This document shows positions 13,886-21,666 of a stretch of 27,723 bases of DNA, in pieces. The position numbers and the translations under genes were made by a program. The stretch comes from a virus. The first letter of the stretch is position 1, and each line of letters opens with the position of its first letter. Where the stretch lies: IMG/VR virus record IMGVR_UViG_3300049008_000014, positions 1 through 27,723 of that record. One strand, written 5' to 3'. Below the pieces are notes generated by a model. It was given only the letters and a program-made list of their open reading frames with translations. It did no database searches and was not told the origin of the DNA.

Positions 13886-14244
13886 ACCCTTTGACCGCTG
13901 CGCTAGACGCAGGTAAGACAATCCTCGACAAGATATGGCCCGACGCTGGCGAGAACGAACGCCAGAAGGTGCAGATGGCGCTGGCCATCTACGCCGGCCA
14001 GGTTGAGATCGTCAAGGCCGAGGCGCAGTCCGAGCATTGGATTGTGGCCGCCTGGCGACCTGTCCTTATGTTGACATTCGGTGGACTGATCGTTGCCCGC
14101 TGGTTGGGCTGGTCTGCGCCAAACATCACCGAGGCAGAGATTCTGAAACTCTGGAGCATCGTGGAGTTCGGACTTGGCGGCTACGTCGTTGGGCGCAGCG
14201 TCGAGAAAGTTGTGCCGGCTATAGCGGGAGCGTTGAAGAAATGA
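13876..14244 (+). CDS. GTA-type holin (Holin_3TMs family)
   Basis: A 122-residue protein matching the GTA_holin_3TM family. A soluble N-terminal helix (LDAGKTILDKIWPDAGENER) is followed by the family signature EAQSEHWIVAAWRP (50-62). Two clear membrane helices lie at about 55-77 and 92-106. It would form the inner-membrane lesion that frees the endolysin. Its start overlaps the endolysin by 10 nt and its stop shares ATGA with the next gene. No Rz/Rz1 spanin pair was recognised around it. Confidence 0.88.
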   Translation: MALDPLTAALDAGKTILDKIWPDAGENERQKVQMALAIYAGQVEIVKAEAQSEHWIVAAWRPVLMLTFGGLIVARWLGWSAPNITEAEILKLWSIVEFGLGGYVVGRSVEKVVPAIAGALKK

Positions 14245-14495
14245 AAGACTACATCGCAGGCAACTCAACCTGGCGTTACCCCAGCTATGGGGACGATCTG
14301 CCGCCAACTGGCGCCAAGTGTTTGATCCTGACGCAGGGCGGCATCTGTGTCGTTGGCGCCTGGGGTCATGGCTGCATTGCCTGGGCTCCATTGCCCAAGC
14401 GCGACACGGCGCGTGAGTTGCACGAAGAGGTACGCAATGCGCTGGACTCAGCAGATATTAAACAGAGGATGGGCCAGTGGCCGAGGGAACTGTGA
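14241..14495 (+). CDS. Unknown protein after holin
   Basis: An 84-residue protein with Gly/Trp-rich beta-like N-terminal part (AGNSTWRYPSYGDD, GGICVVGAWGHGCIAW) and a helical end (RDTARELHEEVRNALDSADI). No family recognised. ATGA overlap with the holin stop fixes the start. Overlaps the following gene by 19 nt. Could be a lysis accessory or simply part of the long transcript. Confidence 0.68.
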   Translation: MKDYIAGNSTWRYPSYGDDLPPTGAKCLILTQGGICVVGAWGHGCIAWAPLPKRDTARELHEEVRNALDSADIKQRMGQWPREL

Positions 14496-14752
14496 ACGAA
14501 CGAATCAAAGCGCTAGCCGAGCAGGCTGGCATGAACATTAAAACGAACGTCATAGGCACGGCGTTGGTCTTTGGTACGTTTGAGGGTTACAAGACCTCGC
14601 ATATTACTACCGAGGAGTTGGAGATGTTTGCCAATCTCATCGTGCTGAAGTGCGCCCAAATAGTTGAAAACGAAGCGGCTCAATACGCCGCCCCAGTTTG
14701 GGCAGTTGAGCTAATAAATGACATGCACGAACAATTTGGGATGGAGCCATGA
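14477..14752 (+). CDS. Conserved small phage protein of unknown function
   Basis: A 91-residue protein containing NERIKALAEQAGMN near its N-terminus, a start very common in small phage proteins, and a helical C-terminus (EELEMFANLIVLKCAQIVEN). No function known to me. GTG at 14477 has AGAGGA 7 nt upstream. A second GTG at 14492, forming GTGA with the previous stop, would begin exactly at the conserved part but has its ribosome site only 4 nt away. Either start gives the same core. Confidence 0.72.
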   Translation: MAEGTVNERIKALAEQAGMNIKTNVIGTALVFGTFEGYKTSHITTEELEMFANLIVLKCAQIVENEAAQYAAPVWAVELINDMHEQFGMEP

Positions 14753-14949
14753 CAGAAACTGAGAGGAACCTAGACCTCCTGCTAGGCGATGCCCTAGCAG
14801 AGAACGAGCGCCTCAAGCGCGAACTCAAGTACCAAGATGCCAGAGACGGCCACATCGGCACGCATGGCCCCGACTGCTGGAGCTACGGCCCCAAGCACTA
14901 CGACTGCGCCATAAGGCATATCAACTCAATGACGGATGACGGAAAATGA
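14749..14949 (+). CDS. Small helical unknown protein
   Basis: A 66-residue protein whose first half is a charged amphipathic helix (NLDLLLGDALAENERLKREL), probably a coiled coil. The second half has HGPDCWSYGPKHYDC, a Cys/His-bearing loop. It overlaps both neighbours by 4 nt (ATGA), consistent with coupled translation. No recognised family. Confidence 0.7.
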   Translation: MTETERNLDLLLGDALAENERLKRELKYQDARDGHIGTHGPDCWSYGPKHYDCAIRHINSMTDDGK

Positions 14950-15194
14950 CATACAAACAAGCTGCACAACCATTGCCGGACACGCCGCTGGAGAGCGTAT
15001 ACAACCCACCGCACTACAAGCAAGGCAAGATTGAGTGTATCGAGGCGATCCAGTCTGCGTTGACTGAGGAAGAGTTTCGGGGATACTGCAAAGGTAACGC
15101 TATGAAATACATCTGGAGGGAACGGCACAAGGGCGGCACAGAGTCCATTGAAAAAGCGGCGTGGTATTTAGACTACATGATGCAGTGTGTATGA
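14946..15194 (+). CDS. DUF3310 protein
   Basis: An 82-residue protein of the DUF3310 phage family, sometimes annotated as a nucleotide-kinase-like protein though no kinase motif is present here. Family landmarks are VYNPPHYKQGKIECIEAI, GYCKGNAMKYIWR and ESIEKAAWYLDYM. It starts in an ATGA overlap and ends in one. The biochemical role of the family is not established, to my knowledge. Confidence 0.85.
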   Translation: MTYKQAAQPLPDTPLESVYNPPHYKQGKIECIEAIQSALTEEEFRGYCKGNAMKYIWRERHKGGTESIEKAAWYLDYMMQCV

Positions 15195-15601
15195 TGCATC
15201 CTGACACCGAGCTGCTGATGCACCTAGCATCTAATCTGGTGCGCGAGTACCCCAACGGCGTCAGCACAATCGATATGCACCTGCGCATGGCGATCTCGCT
15301 CGACAAGACCCGCAAGATTTTGTGCTTCGCCCGCAAGGCTCGGCTGTTGGGCGTGGCTGGCTCCGGCGTCACCGCTCGATGGGCATCGCCTGAGAGAGCG
15401 GCAGAGCTAGACGCTGGGCGATGGACGAAGCGCAAGCTGCAGCACAAGGCCTGCCGGGACCGCAGGACGGCGAGGATCGCCGCCCGCCAGGCCGCATCTG
15501 AACTGGCGCCGAGGCGGGTAGCAAAGCCGTTCAAACTTCATGCGCCCAACAGCGTCTGGCAACTAGCGGAGTTCCCATGCGACCCACCAAAGCGGCGATA
15601 G
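15191..15601 (+). CDS. Basic protein with possible winged-helix N-terminus
   Basis: A 136-residue basic protein. The first 70 residues read like a winged helix (MHLASNLVREYPNGVSTIDM, then SLDKTRKILCFARKARLLGV and a beta wing GVAGSGVTARWA). The rest is Arg/Lys/Ala-rich (KRKLQHKACRDRRTARIAAR), a nucleic-acid-binding tail. A late transcription regulator is possible but not shown. Two adjacent ATGs (15191, 15194) overlap the previous stop; the first forms ATGA. Confidence 0.68.
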   Translation: MMHPDTELLMHLASNLVREYPNGVSTIDMHLRMAISLDKTRKILCFARKARLLGVAGSGVTARWASPERAAELDAGRWTKRKLQHKACRDRRTARIAARQAASELAPRRVAKPFKLHAPNSVWQLAEFPCDPPKRR

Positions 15602-15798
15602 ACGCCATTCGGGAGGCCTACATGGCCGACGTCCTGACGATCAGAGCGCACATCCTAGCGCTCAATGATCCGCACTTAGAAGATGCCTGGGCCGGGATAG
15701 AAACGTTTGCCGCGGTGGCGCTGCGGGTGATGGCCAAGACCAACCCGTCGAAGCTCAAGAGCGAGATGGTGACTGTGGGTATCTCGGCGCTGCTATGA
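15577..15798 (+). CDS. Small helical unknown protein
   Basis: A 73-residue all-helical protein (AAIDAIREAYMADVLTIRAH, then ETFAAVALRVMAKTNP). No motif recognised. It overlaps the previous gene by 25 nt and the next by 4 nt (ATGA), and codon use is like its neighbours. Confidence 0.65.
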   Translation: MRPTKAAIDAIREAYMADVLTIRAHILALNDPHLEDAWAGIETFAAVALRVMAKTNPSKLKSEMVTVGISALL

Positions 15799-16238
15799 AA
15801 ATCGCTCCAATATCGCTTAAGTTGGCGCAAGAGTATGTGCGCGAACACCACCGGCACAACAAGCCGCCAATCGGTCACAAGTTCAGCGTCGGCTTGTTTG
15901 TCGGTGACGTTCTTGTCGGAACGGCAACCGCTGGCCGGCCAGTGGCGCGGATGCTTGATGACGGGTTGACGCTGGAGGTGACGCGCACATGCACCGATGG
16001 GACGCGCAACGCCAACTCAAAACTGTACGGCGCCATTTGCCGCGCAGCTACTGCGCTCGGCTATGCAAAGTGCGTGACGTATACGCAGCACGATGAGTCT
16101 GGCGCGTCGTTGCGCGGTGCTGGTTGGGCCGTCGCCGCGCAACTTCCGGCCCGGAAGGGTTGGGATGCGCCAAGTCGGAAACGCTCCGACATAGGGTCGG
16201 CTGATGTTGCGCGTATCCGCTGGGAGAGGGTGCTATGA
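15795..16238 (+). CDS. XF1762-family, GNAT/Mom-like protein
   Basis: A 147-residue protein matching the XF1762 phage family, a GNAT-fold group. The signature is VREHHRHNKPPIGHKF (residues about 15-30) followed by beta strands FSVGLFVGDVLVGTATAGRP, then LEVTRTCTDGTRNANSKLYG and YTQHDESGASLRGAGW. The layout is like that of phage Mu Mom, which makes modified adenine to avoid restriction; a DNA-modifying or ordinary acetyltransferase activity here is inference. Last gene of the rightward block. Its stop overlaps the opposing gene by 6 bp (16233-16238). Confidence 0.78.
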   Translation: MKIAPISLKLAQEYVREHHRHNKPPIGHKFSVGLFVGDVLVGTATAGRPVARMLDDGLTLEVTRTCTDGTRNANSKLYGAICRAATALGYAKCVTYTQHDESGASLRGAGWAVAAQLPARKGWDAPSRKRSDIGSADVARIRWERVL

Positions 16239-16469
16239 TCGGTCAACCTTGCCGTCCAGCTTGTCAAATATCCGCCCCAGCAGGTCGCGGATTTCTTTGA
16301 GGTCCGACCTGTAGTCGTCTCGGGTGACGTAGGTCTTGGGTAGCTCAACCGACAGGCGGGTCAGGTCGGCCTTCAACTCCTTGACCGCTGACCACAACTC
16401 CCTCGCAAACCACCCGGTGACGGCGCAAGCGCTAGCCAGGCCAATGTCGATCAGGTGTTGCGAATCCAT
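16233..16469 (-). CDS. Small membrane-anchored coiled-coil protein
   Basis: A 78-residue protein with a short hydrophobic N-terminus (LIDIGLASACAVTGWFA) and a long charged helix (ELWSAVKELKADLTRLSVEL and DLKEIRDLLGRIFDKLDGKV). Similar small proteins occur near phage lysis or tail genes, and a spanin-like role is conceivable. Last gene of the leftward virion block. The start forms TGATG with the upstream stop. Overlaps the opposing gene by 6 bp. Confidence 0.7.
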   Translation of the reverse strand: MDSQHLIDIGLASACAVTGWFARELWSAVKELKADLTRLSVELPKTYVTRDDYRSDLKEIRDLLGRIFDKLDGKVDRS

Positions 16470-16735
16470 CAGATCATCCTAGCAAGGAGAGGCACCGCCC
16501 CACCGGCGCAGGTTGCTAGGGCATCAAGCCATTCTACGCCATGGGTGGGTGTTAGGCCGGCCCTGATGGCTCGCTGGTTGGAGAGCCAGTCGAGCGCCTC
16601 CTTGCCCACTGCTGCGGCCACCACGAGGCCGTAGGCTGCGTCAGGCCGGCGTAGGATGGCCAGCGCCAGCAGGAAGATCAGCGCGCCGTAGATGGCGTGG
16701 TTGGCCTTATCTTGCGGGAGCGAAGGCATACCCAT
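16469..16735 (-). CDS. Small polytopic membrane protein
   Basis: An 88-residue protein with two or three hydrophobic segments (AIYGALIFLLALAIL, then GLVVAAAVGKEALDW and a weaker ATCAGGAVPLLARMI). Conserved-looking polar points are DKANHAIYG, KEALDWLSN and HGVEWLDALA. Such proteins occur in phages near tail or lysis genes with no proven role. ATG at 16735 forms TGATG with the lectin gene stop; a GTG one codon earlier is possible. Confidence 0.72.
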   Translation of the reverse strand: MGMPSLPQDKANHAIYGALIFLLALAILRRPDAAYGLVVAAAVGKEALDWLSNQRAIRAGLTPTHGVEWLDALATCAGGAVPLLARMI

Positions 16736-18123
16736 CACGGCCCCGAGTTCGGGAACGCAGCAGTCGGCGGGGTGAACGTGGTCCCACTAGGATAGCGGCA
16801 GATGCCCTTCGTGAAGCGGAAGTCGTCTATGTATCCGTTGAAGTATGGAGTAATAGGGGCAGACCCAACATTACCAATAACCATAGGGTTAGCATTAGTA
16901 TCTGCTGTTAATCCAGTAACGCTTACTGTCCCATTTTGTACGCCATTGATGTATTGGCGGTTTGTATTCCCGTCTCTAACAAAGGCAATATGATACCAAG
17001 TGTTAATAGCTATAGCGCCAGCAGAACTAGTGCAATTTATATTTCCGCCGCTACGAAACGTGCTTGTCATTACCCCCGCATTAGCCCACATGTAGAAGTT
17101 AAAATTAAAAGTTCCGTCGTAATCCCCGGCAAAATATCCGTTGGCTGTAGCTGATGCAAAGTTAACCCAACATTCAATAGTGAAGTCGCTACTACCCAAC
17201 GTAAGGGCAGACGTTTTACGAGTCGCTAGGTAGTCTGTAACTGTACCGCCGAACCTCAAAGCCCCAGTGCCATACTTAAACACGCTGGTGCTGATCTGAG
17301 CGTCGCCCACCGTCTCAAGGTTATTGAGCATGGTGTTGTCAAAGATCGCCCCGTTGCTCATGCCCAGCAGCAGTGCAGTGTTCGTGACTGCGGTCAGTGG
17401 CGCTGTGGGGGGAGTGAACGTCGTTGTGTAAAGAGCGGTGCCTTTAACCACACGAAGATTTGATATGTAACCAATGACACTAGACGGGCTGTATAAAGGG
17501 GAACTTCCTATCTGCGGTACTGGCGTGTCAGAAAAATTATTCGCTTTTGTAAATGTGGCGCTTACCACGCCATTAGAAAATAACCGAACTGTTGTTCCGC
17601 TTCTAGTAACAGCAACATGGTTCCAAACATTGTAGTTAAGAACAGTGGAGCCTAAATTAAAGCTGCCATCAGTATAGAAATTTAACTGATACCCTACACC
17701 AGTCGGATTCATGTTAACCACAAAACCTGTGCTTGTTGCGCCAGTTGATCTTAACTCAATAAGCACATCATTATTTGCATTAACAAGAGGTGTATTTACC
17801 CAACATTCAATAGTAAAGTCACCAGTGCCCATAGCAAGCGCAACATTGCTAGGAACAGTAAGATAATCCCCCGTCCCATCAAAGTACCCAGACCCACCGT
17901 TAGTAGCAACAGAGTAGGGGTAGGTAGAGACGAACGGATTGAACGAGCCTTGGGTCGTGTTACCGTTGCGGGTGACTGTGAAGTTGTTGGTGCTACCGTC
18001 TAGGAACGTGTTGTTCTGTGCGGCGTTGGTCCCATCTCCGTGCAGGAGCATGGAGACGTTGGCCCAGTAGGGGTCGGTAATCCTACCCAGCCGGGTTAAA
18101 AACGAGTTGAGTGCTGCAAACAT
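16735..18123 (-). CDS. Tail fibre-associated protein with two LamG lectin domains
   Basis: A 462-residue protein of two concanavalin A-like (LamG_3) domains, about residues 24-245 and 248-455. The repeats share the signatures GTGDFTIECWVN and SSDFTIECWVN, a NHVAVTR / YHIAFVR strand and closing YISNLRVVKGTALY / YIDDFRFTKGICRY. FNPF and DYLTVPS segments before domain 1 are frequent in phage tail proteins. Probably a sugar-binding adhesin on the tail. Overlaps the upstream fibre gene by a TAATG junction. Base composition is noticeably AT-richer than the neighbouring genes, suggesting separate acquisition. Confidence 0.85.
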   Translation of the reverse strand: MFAALNSFLTRLGRITDPYWANVSMLLHGDGTNAAQNNTFLDGSTNNFTVTRNGNTTQGSFNPFVSTYPYSVATNGGSGYFDGTGDYLTVPSNVALAMGTGDFTIECWVNTPLVNANNDVLIELRSTGATSTGFVVNMNPTGVGYQLNFYTDGSFNLGSTVLNYNVWNHVAVTRSGTTVRLFSNGVVSATFTKANNFSDTPVPQIGSSPLYSPSSVIGYISNLRVVKGTALYTTTFTPPTAPLTAVTNTALLLGMSNGAIFDNTMLNNLETVGDAQISTSVFKYGTGALRFGGTVTDYLATRKTSALTLGSSDFTIECWVNFASATANGYFAGDYDGTFNFNFYMWANAGVMTSTFRSGGNINCTSSAGAIAINTWYHIAFVRDGNTNRQYINGVQNGTVSVTGLTADTNANPMVIGNVGSAPITPYFNGYIDDFRFTKGICRYPSGTTFTPPTAAFPNSGP

Positions 18124-18707
18124 TATGCAAACGCCTGGGCTGCGTTACCGTACCAGCTGGTGCCGATGTAGACAAAGCTCAGAATGTCCACCGCACTGGC
18201 TGTTGCCGTGATCGTCGGCACGGTGCCGCCGGGCCATTTGACGCCGGTAAAGGTGGCGGTGGTCATGCCTGTTGCTGCTTGGGTCAAGAGCAGGATGAAC
18301 GAATTCCCTGCCGTGGGGGAGGTTGGCATTGCGAACGTACAAGGCGTTAAGGCCGTCAGCGTAGCGGTAACAACTGTGCCAGCCGTGATGTCGATTGTTG
18401 CCGTGCCTGTAACCGTTCCCAGAGCGGCTACTGACTCAACGTATCCAGAGATCGTAGGGGTTAGGATTGTTGGAGACGTATTCAAAACAACCGCCACGGT
18501 TCCAGTGCTTGAGGCAACCCCTGTGCCTCCACTAGCCACCGGCAACGCAGTGGTCAAGCTCAAGCTGGCAGCACTCACCGCCCGCCCAGCAGTCAGGTTG
18601 GCCACCGAGACCTGCTTGGTCGCCCCGCTCTGGACAATCGGCAAGACCTCCGTGCCCGCTAGGGGTGTGGTACTTGCCGGGAGGGCACTGATTTTTGAGT
18701 CTGCCAT
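18123..18707 (-). CDS. Fibre-like virion protein
   Basis: A 194-residue Thr/Ala/Ser-rich protein with the common phage fibre front KISALPASTTPLAGTEVLPI and LPVASGGTGVA, the small repeated motif of phage tail fibre shafts. The rest is beta-rich (TVVTATLTALTPCTFAM) and ends with SFVYIGTSWYG. Likely a short fibre or tail accessory acting with the tailspike and lectin. AAGGAAC lies about 8 nt before ATG. Confidence 0.75.
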   Translation of the reverse strand: MADSKISALPASTTPLAGTEVLPIVQSGATKQVSVANLTAGRAVSAASLSLTTALPVASGGTGVASSTGTVAVVLNTSPTILTPTISGYVESVAALGTVTGTATIDITAGTVVTATLTALTPCTFAMPTSPTAGNSFILLLTQAATGMTTATFTGVKWPGGTVPTITATASAVDILSFVYIGTSWYGNAAQAFA

Positions 18708-18740
18708 TTTGCTTGTTCCTTTGGCGTGATGATAGCTAAA

Positions 18741-21653
18741 TTATGCGACAGTGGTAACCGCTGTCCAAGTGGTTGAGCCGGTGGTGTTGACGTACATCCG
18801 GTTGTTGGTGGTGGTGCCGTCCGAGCGCAGGTAGAGCGAGCCTTGCGCAGCGGACAGCGTAGGAGCACCAGACCCGTAATAAATGCCGAAGTTGGTGGCG
18901 CTGGAGAAGGTCAAACCTTGAGTTGTAGACCCGCCGGCAGGAATCGCTGATAGCTGGTTGACCTTGACGTTGGCATAGACGTTCAGCGTGCCGTCAGGGT
19001 CAATCAACATCCGAGTACTTGCAGCGATTGCACCTGCGGGCGTGGTGCTGAACCCGAGGCTTGTCGGCAGGCTTGTCAAAGAGGCAACGCCAGCGATCTT
19101 GGCGTACACCAGGCCGGTGGTGCAGACAGCAGCGCCGTTGGTGCCGCAGAAAGCCAAAGTCCCCAGATCATCCCCGTTGACCACCAGATCAACAGCGGTA
19201 GCAGTTGCGCCCCTTGTCTTGACAAACAAATACGTTGCCGCCGTAGCGTTTGCCGAGTACTGCCATTGGAACGCATTGGAAGAGCCGTTTGTTGCAGCAC
19301 CGTACAGCTGCGAGCCGTAGGCGAATGCGCTGGACGTTGCGCCCACCAGAATCTTGCTGCTGGCGGTGACTGTCGCAAAAGTCCCTGTACTTCCTGGGCC
19401 AGACGAACCGGCGCCAAACGCCGCCCAGGTTCCAGGTGAACCGCCTACTAGGTTGACCCATCCAATCGGACCATCCAAGACCGGGAACTGCGCCCAAACT
19501 TTATCGCCCTGAATCCATGCGCCGCTAACAGGCGCAGCATCCCCGAAGAAGTCCCGCTGAGATGTGCCCCGGCCTGGCGTTGCAGTGGGAATGCCTGTGT
19601 AGGTGTTGACGCCAGTGGCAGATGCGCTGATATTGTTGAGTAGCGACCGCAGCGCATAGACGTTGGGGGTGTCGTTCCAGAGCGCAATGCCAGCGCTTGA
19701 TGCCCGCTGAATGTTGTTGCGATCCATCACATACTGGCGCTTGTCACCCGAGGCCAACTGGATGCCGTACAGCATTTGGGTTGATGCGGCCTCGCCGATG
19801 ACGGTGTTGTACGAGCAGTCAACACCGCCGTTGCTGTCGAGCAGGATGCCCGAGTTGCCGCCGCTAGTGGGTACGCCGGCCAACCCTAGGTTGATAAGTG
19901 TGTTGCTCCTGACCCGGCAAGATTTCAGCGGCGCAAACACCGCAACGCCGTTGTACTGGATGTTGGAGACGTTGTTGTTCAAGAAATCTACGTTGGCAAC
20001 GTACAGGCCGTACAGACCGTTGCGCCCGCAAGTGTCGATCACGTTGTCGGCAACCACCGCATTCTCGACATACCGCAGACTGATGCCGTCTTGATCGATG
20101 TTGCGAACGGAATTGCCGGTGATGGTTACGTTGTTGCCGTACAGCGCTTTAGTGACCGTGCCACCGCTGGTCCAGGCAGTCCATCCGGTAGTGTTTAGCG
20201 CGCTGTTTGTGTAATTGGTGGCGGTAAAAGTATTGGCCCCCAACGATGTTGCAGACACAACAAAAGTATCGTTGACCGTATTGGCAACCGCGCTTGCGGC
20301 GTCAATCATGCCCACCACGCCGCTGATACTGATGATGCTGCCAGCCACAAGACCGTGCGCCGCTACCGTAGTGAAGACGGCCGGGTTGGCCGCTGTAACC
20401 GCTGACAGCGTGCCAACGGTTGCCGGTGCCGAGTTGTACACCAAGATTCCATCGCCGCTAATTGTTGGTTCTGTTCCAGTGTTCTCGATGACGTTACCAA
20501 TAATCGTCATGTCGCTAGGCACTTGCGTCAGCACAGGGTCGTTGTACCACTGCACCTTCATGCCGATGCCGCAGGTGTTGTGGATCAGGTTGTTGCTGAT
20601 CGTCAGGCGCTGGATGCCGGTATCGCAATAGATGCCATGCTCGACCAACGTGTTCTTGATGATGTTGCCATCAATTACAACGTCCGTGGATTCCTGGCCG
20701 ACGATGATGCCTTCGCTGGTGTCTTGAATCGTGTTGCCGCGAATGGTGACGCCGTTGCCAAGGATCGTGACGCCGGTGCAGTTGCGGTTGCCCGCAGAAG
20801 GAACACCAAGAACAGCAGCGCCAGGCCCGGTGACGAAGTTGTCAACGAACTCGATGTTTGTGCCCGTGAGCGCCACCATCAACGGGGAGTAGCAGAACCC
20901 GGTGAACGTGTTGTTGCGGACGGATAGGTTGGTGGCTGACGCGCCGCGCACGCAGATGGCAAGTGAGCTTGCCGTGTTGGTAAACGGCGACTCGGCCTTG
21001 CCGACGAAGTTGCCGCCTGAGATGGTCACGCCGGTGGTGCTGCGCACATCAAACATCGGCGTTTGGTTGGCGGTCTGCGTGACCGTGGCGCCGTTGAAGA
21101 TCAACGTGCTGCCGGTCTGTACGGTCAGCGTCCCGCTGATGGTGTAGGTGTCACCGGCATCACCGAAGCTGACGCACTTGGACGCGGCGAGCGCGTTGTT
21201 GATGGCAGTGGTGGCGTCCAAGCCGCCAGTCGGGTCAGCGCCAAAGTCTTGAACGCTGACGCTCTCGCGCAGCTTGGCCTGGACGGTGGTGGCTACAGCT
21301 CCCGTGCCGGCCGGATCGTAGACTACCTGGCTTGCATTGATGGCCCCGCCGCCATAGGCCGCCGTTAATGCAAGGGCGCTATATACCGCATTCCCTTTGG
21401 CATTTTGAACCAAGATGCTGTAATTGCTGTCAACGTAGATTACTGCTGGCGTGCCGGCATTGAAAATATACCCGCCAGATGTGCGCAGTGGTTGCGCCGC
21501 TGTCTGCGTCAGCGCAGCGTCCCAGTAGATGCTGATCGGGTTGGTCTGTGGCGCCAGATTGACCGTGCCGATCCAGATGTAGCCGTTGTCCAGCGGCTGG
21601 CCCGCTGTATCGGTGAAGATCGGGTAGGCGGGTTGGATTGAAAGTGCGGTCAT
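18741..21653 (-). CDS. Tailspike with P22-type head-binding domain and beta-helix
   Basis: A 970-residue receptor-binding protein. Residues about 5-100 match the P22 tailspike head-binding domain (PAYPIFTDTAGQPLDNGYIW then IGT, with PLRTSGGYIFNAG and NYSILVQNAKGNAVYSA). SVQDFGADPTGGLDATTAIN (about 132-151) begins a pectate-lyase-like right-handed beta-helix with many N-x-I/V-turn repeats up to about 690, broken by an insertion at about 411-502. The C-terminal 280 residues are a different, Ser/Thr/Gly-rich module ending with QGSLYLRSDGTTTNNRMYVN, common in tail proteins. It probably binds and may cut host O-antigen; no catalytic residue can be fixed. TAAGGAAC sits 8 nt before ATG. Confidence 0.9.
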   Translation of the reverse strand: MTALSIQPAYPIFTDTAGQPLDNGYIWIGTVNLAPQTNPISIYWDAALTQTAAQPLRTSGGYIFNAGTPAVIYVDSNYSILVQNAKGNAVYSALALTAAYGGGAINASQVVYDPAGTGAVATTVQAKLRESVSVQDFGADPTGGLDATTAINNALAASKCVSFGDAGDTYTISGTLTVQTGSTLIFNGATVTQTANQTPMFDVRSTTGVTISGGNFVGKAESPFTNTASSLAICVRGASATNLSVRNNTFTGFCYSPLMVALTGTNIEFVDNFVTGPGAAVLGVPSAGNRNCTGVTILGNGVTIRGNTIQDTSEGIIVGQESTDVVIDGNIIKNTLVEHGIYCDTGIQRLTISNNLIHNTCGIGMKVQWYNDPVLTQVPSDMTIIGNVIENTGTEPTISGDGILVYNSAPATVGTLSAVTAANPAVFTTVAAHGLVAGSIISISGVVGMIDAASAVANTVNDTFVVSATSLGANTFTATNYTNSALNTTGWTAWTSGGTVTKALYGNNVTITGNSVRNIDQDGISLRYVENAVVADNVIDTCGRNGLYGLYVANVDFLNNNVSNIQYNGVAVFAPLKSCRVRSNTLINLGLAGVPTSGGNSGILLDSNGGVDCSYNTVIGEAASTQMLYGIQLASGDKRQYVMDRNNIQRASSAGIALWNDTPNVYALRSLLNNISASATGVNTYTGIPTATPGRGTSQRDFFGDAAPVSGAWIQGDKVWAQFPVLDGPIGWVNLVGGSPGTWAAFGAGSSGPGSTGTFATVTASSKILVGATSSAFAYGSQLYGAATNGSSNAFQWQYSANATAATYLFVKTRGATATAVDLVVNGDDLGTLAFCGTNGAAVCTTGLVYAKIAGVASLTSLPTSLGFSTTPAGAIAASTRMLIDPDGTLNVYANVKVNQLSAIPAGGSTTQGLTFSSATNFGIYYGSGAPTLSAAQGSLYLRSDGTTTNNRMYVNTTGSTTWTAVTTVA
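20148..20423 (-). other. FCCH-like insertion inside tailspike beta-helix
   Basis: Residues about 411-502 of the tailspike break the helix pattern. ATVGTLSAVTAANPAVFTTV, AHGLVAGSIISISGVVGM and FTATNYTNSALNTTGWTAW match the small all-beta module (ubiquitin E1 FCCH-like) seen repeated in many phage tail proteins. Beta-helix rungs resume at NNVTITGNSVRN. Boundaries are by eye. Confidence 0.6.
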
Positions 21654-21666
21654 TTATTCAAGTTCC

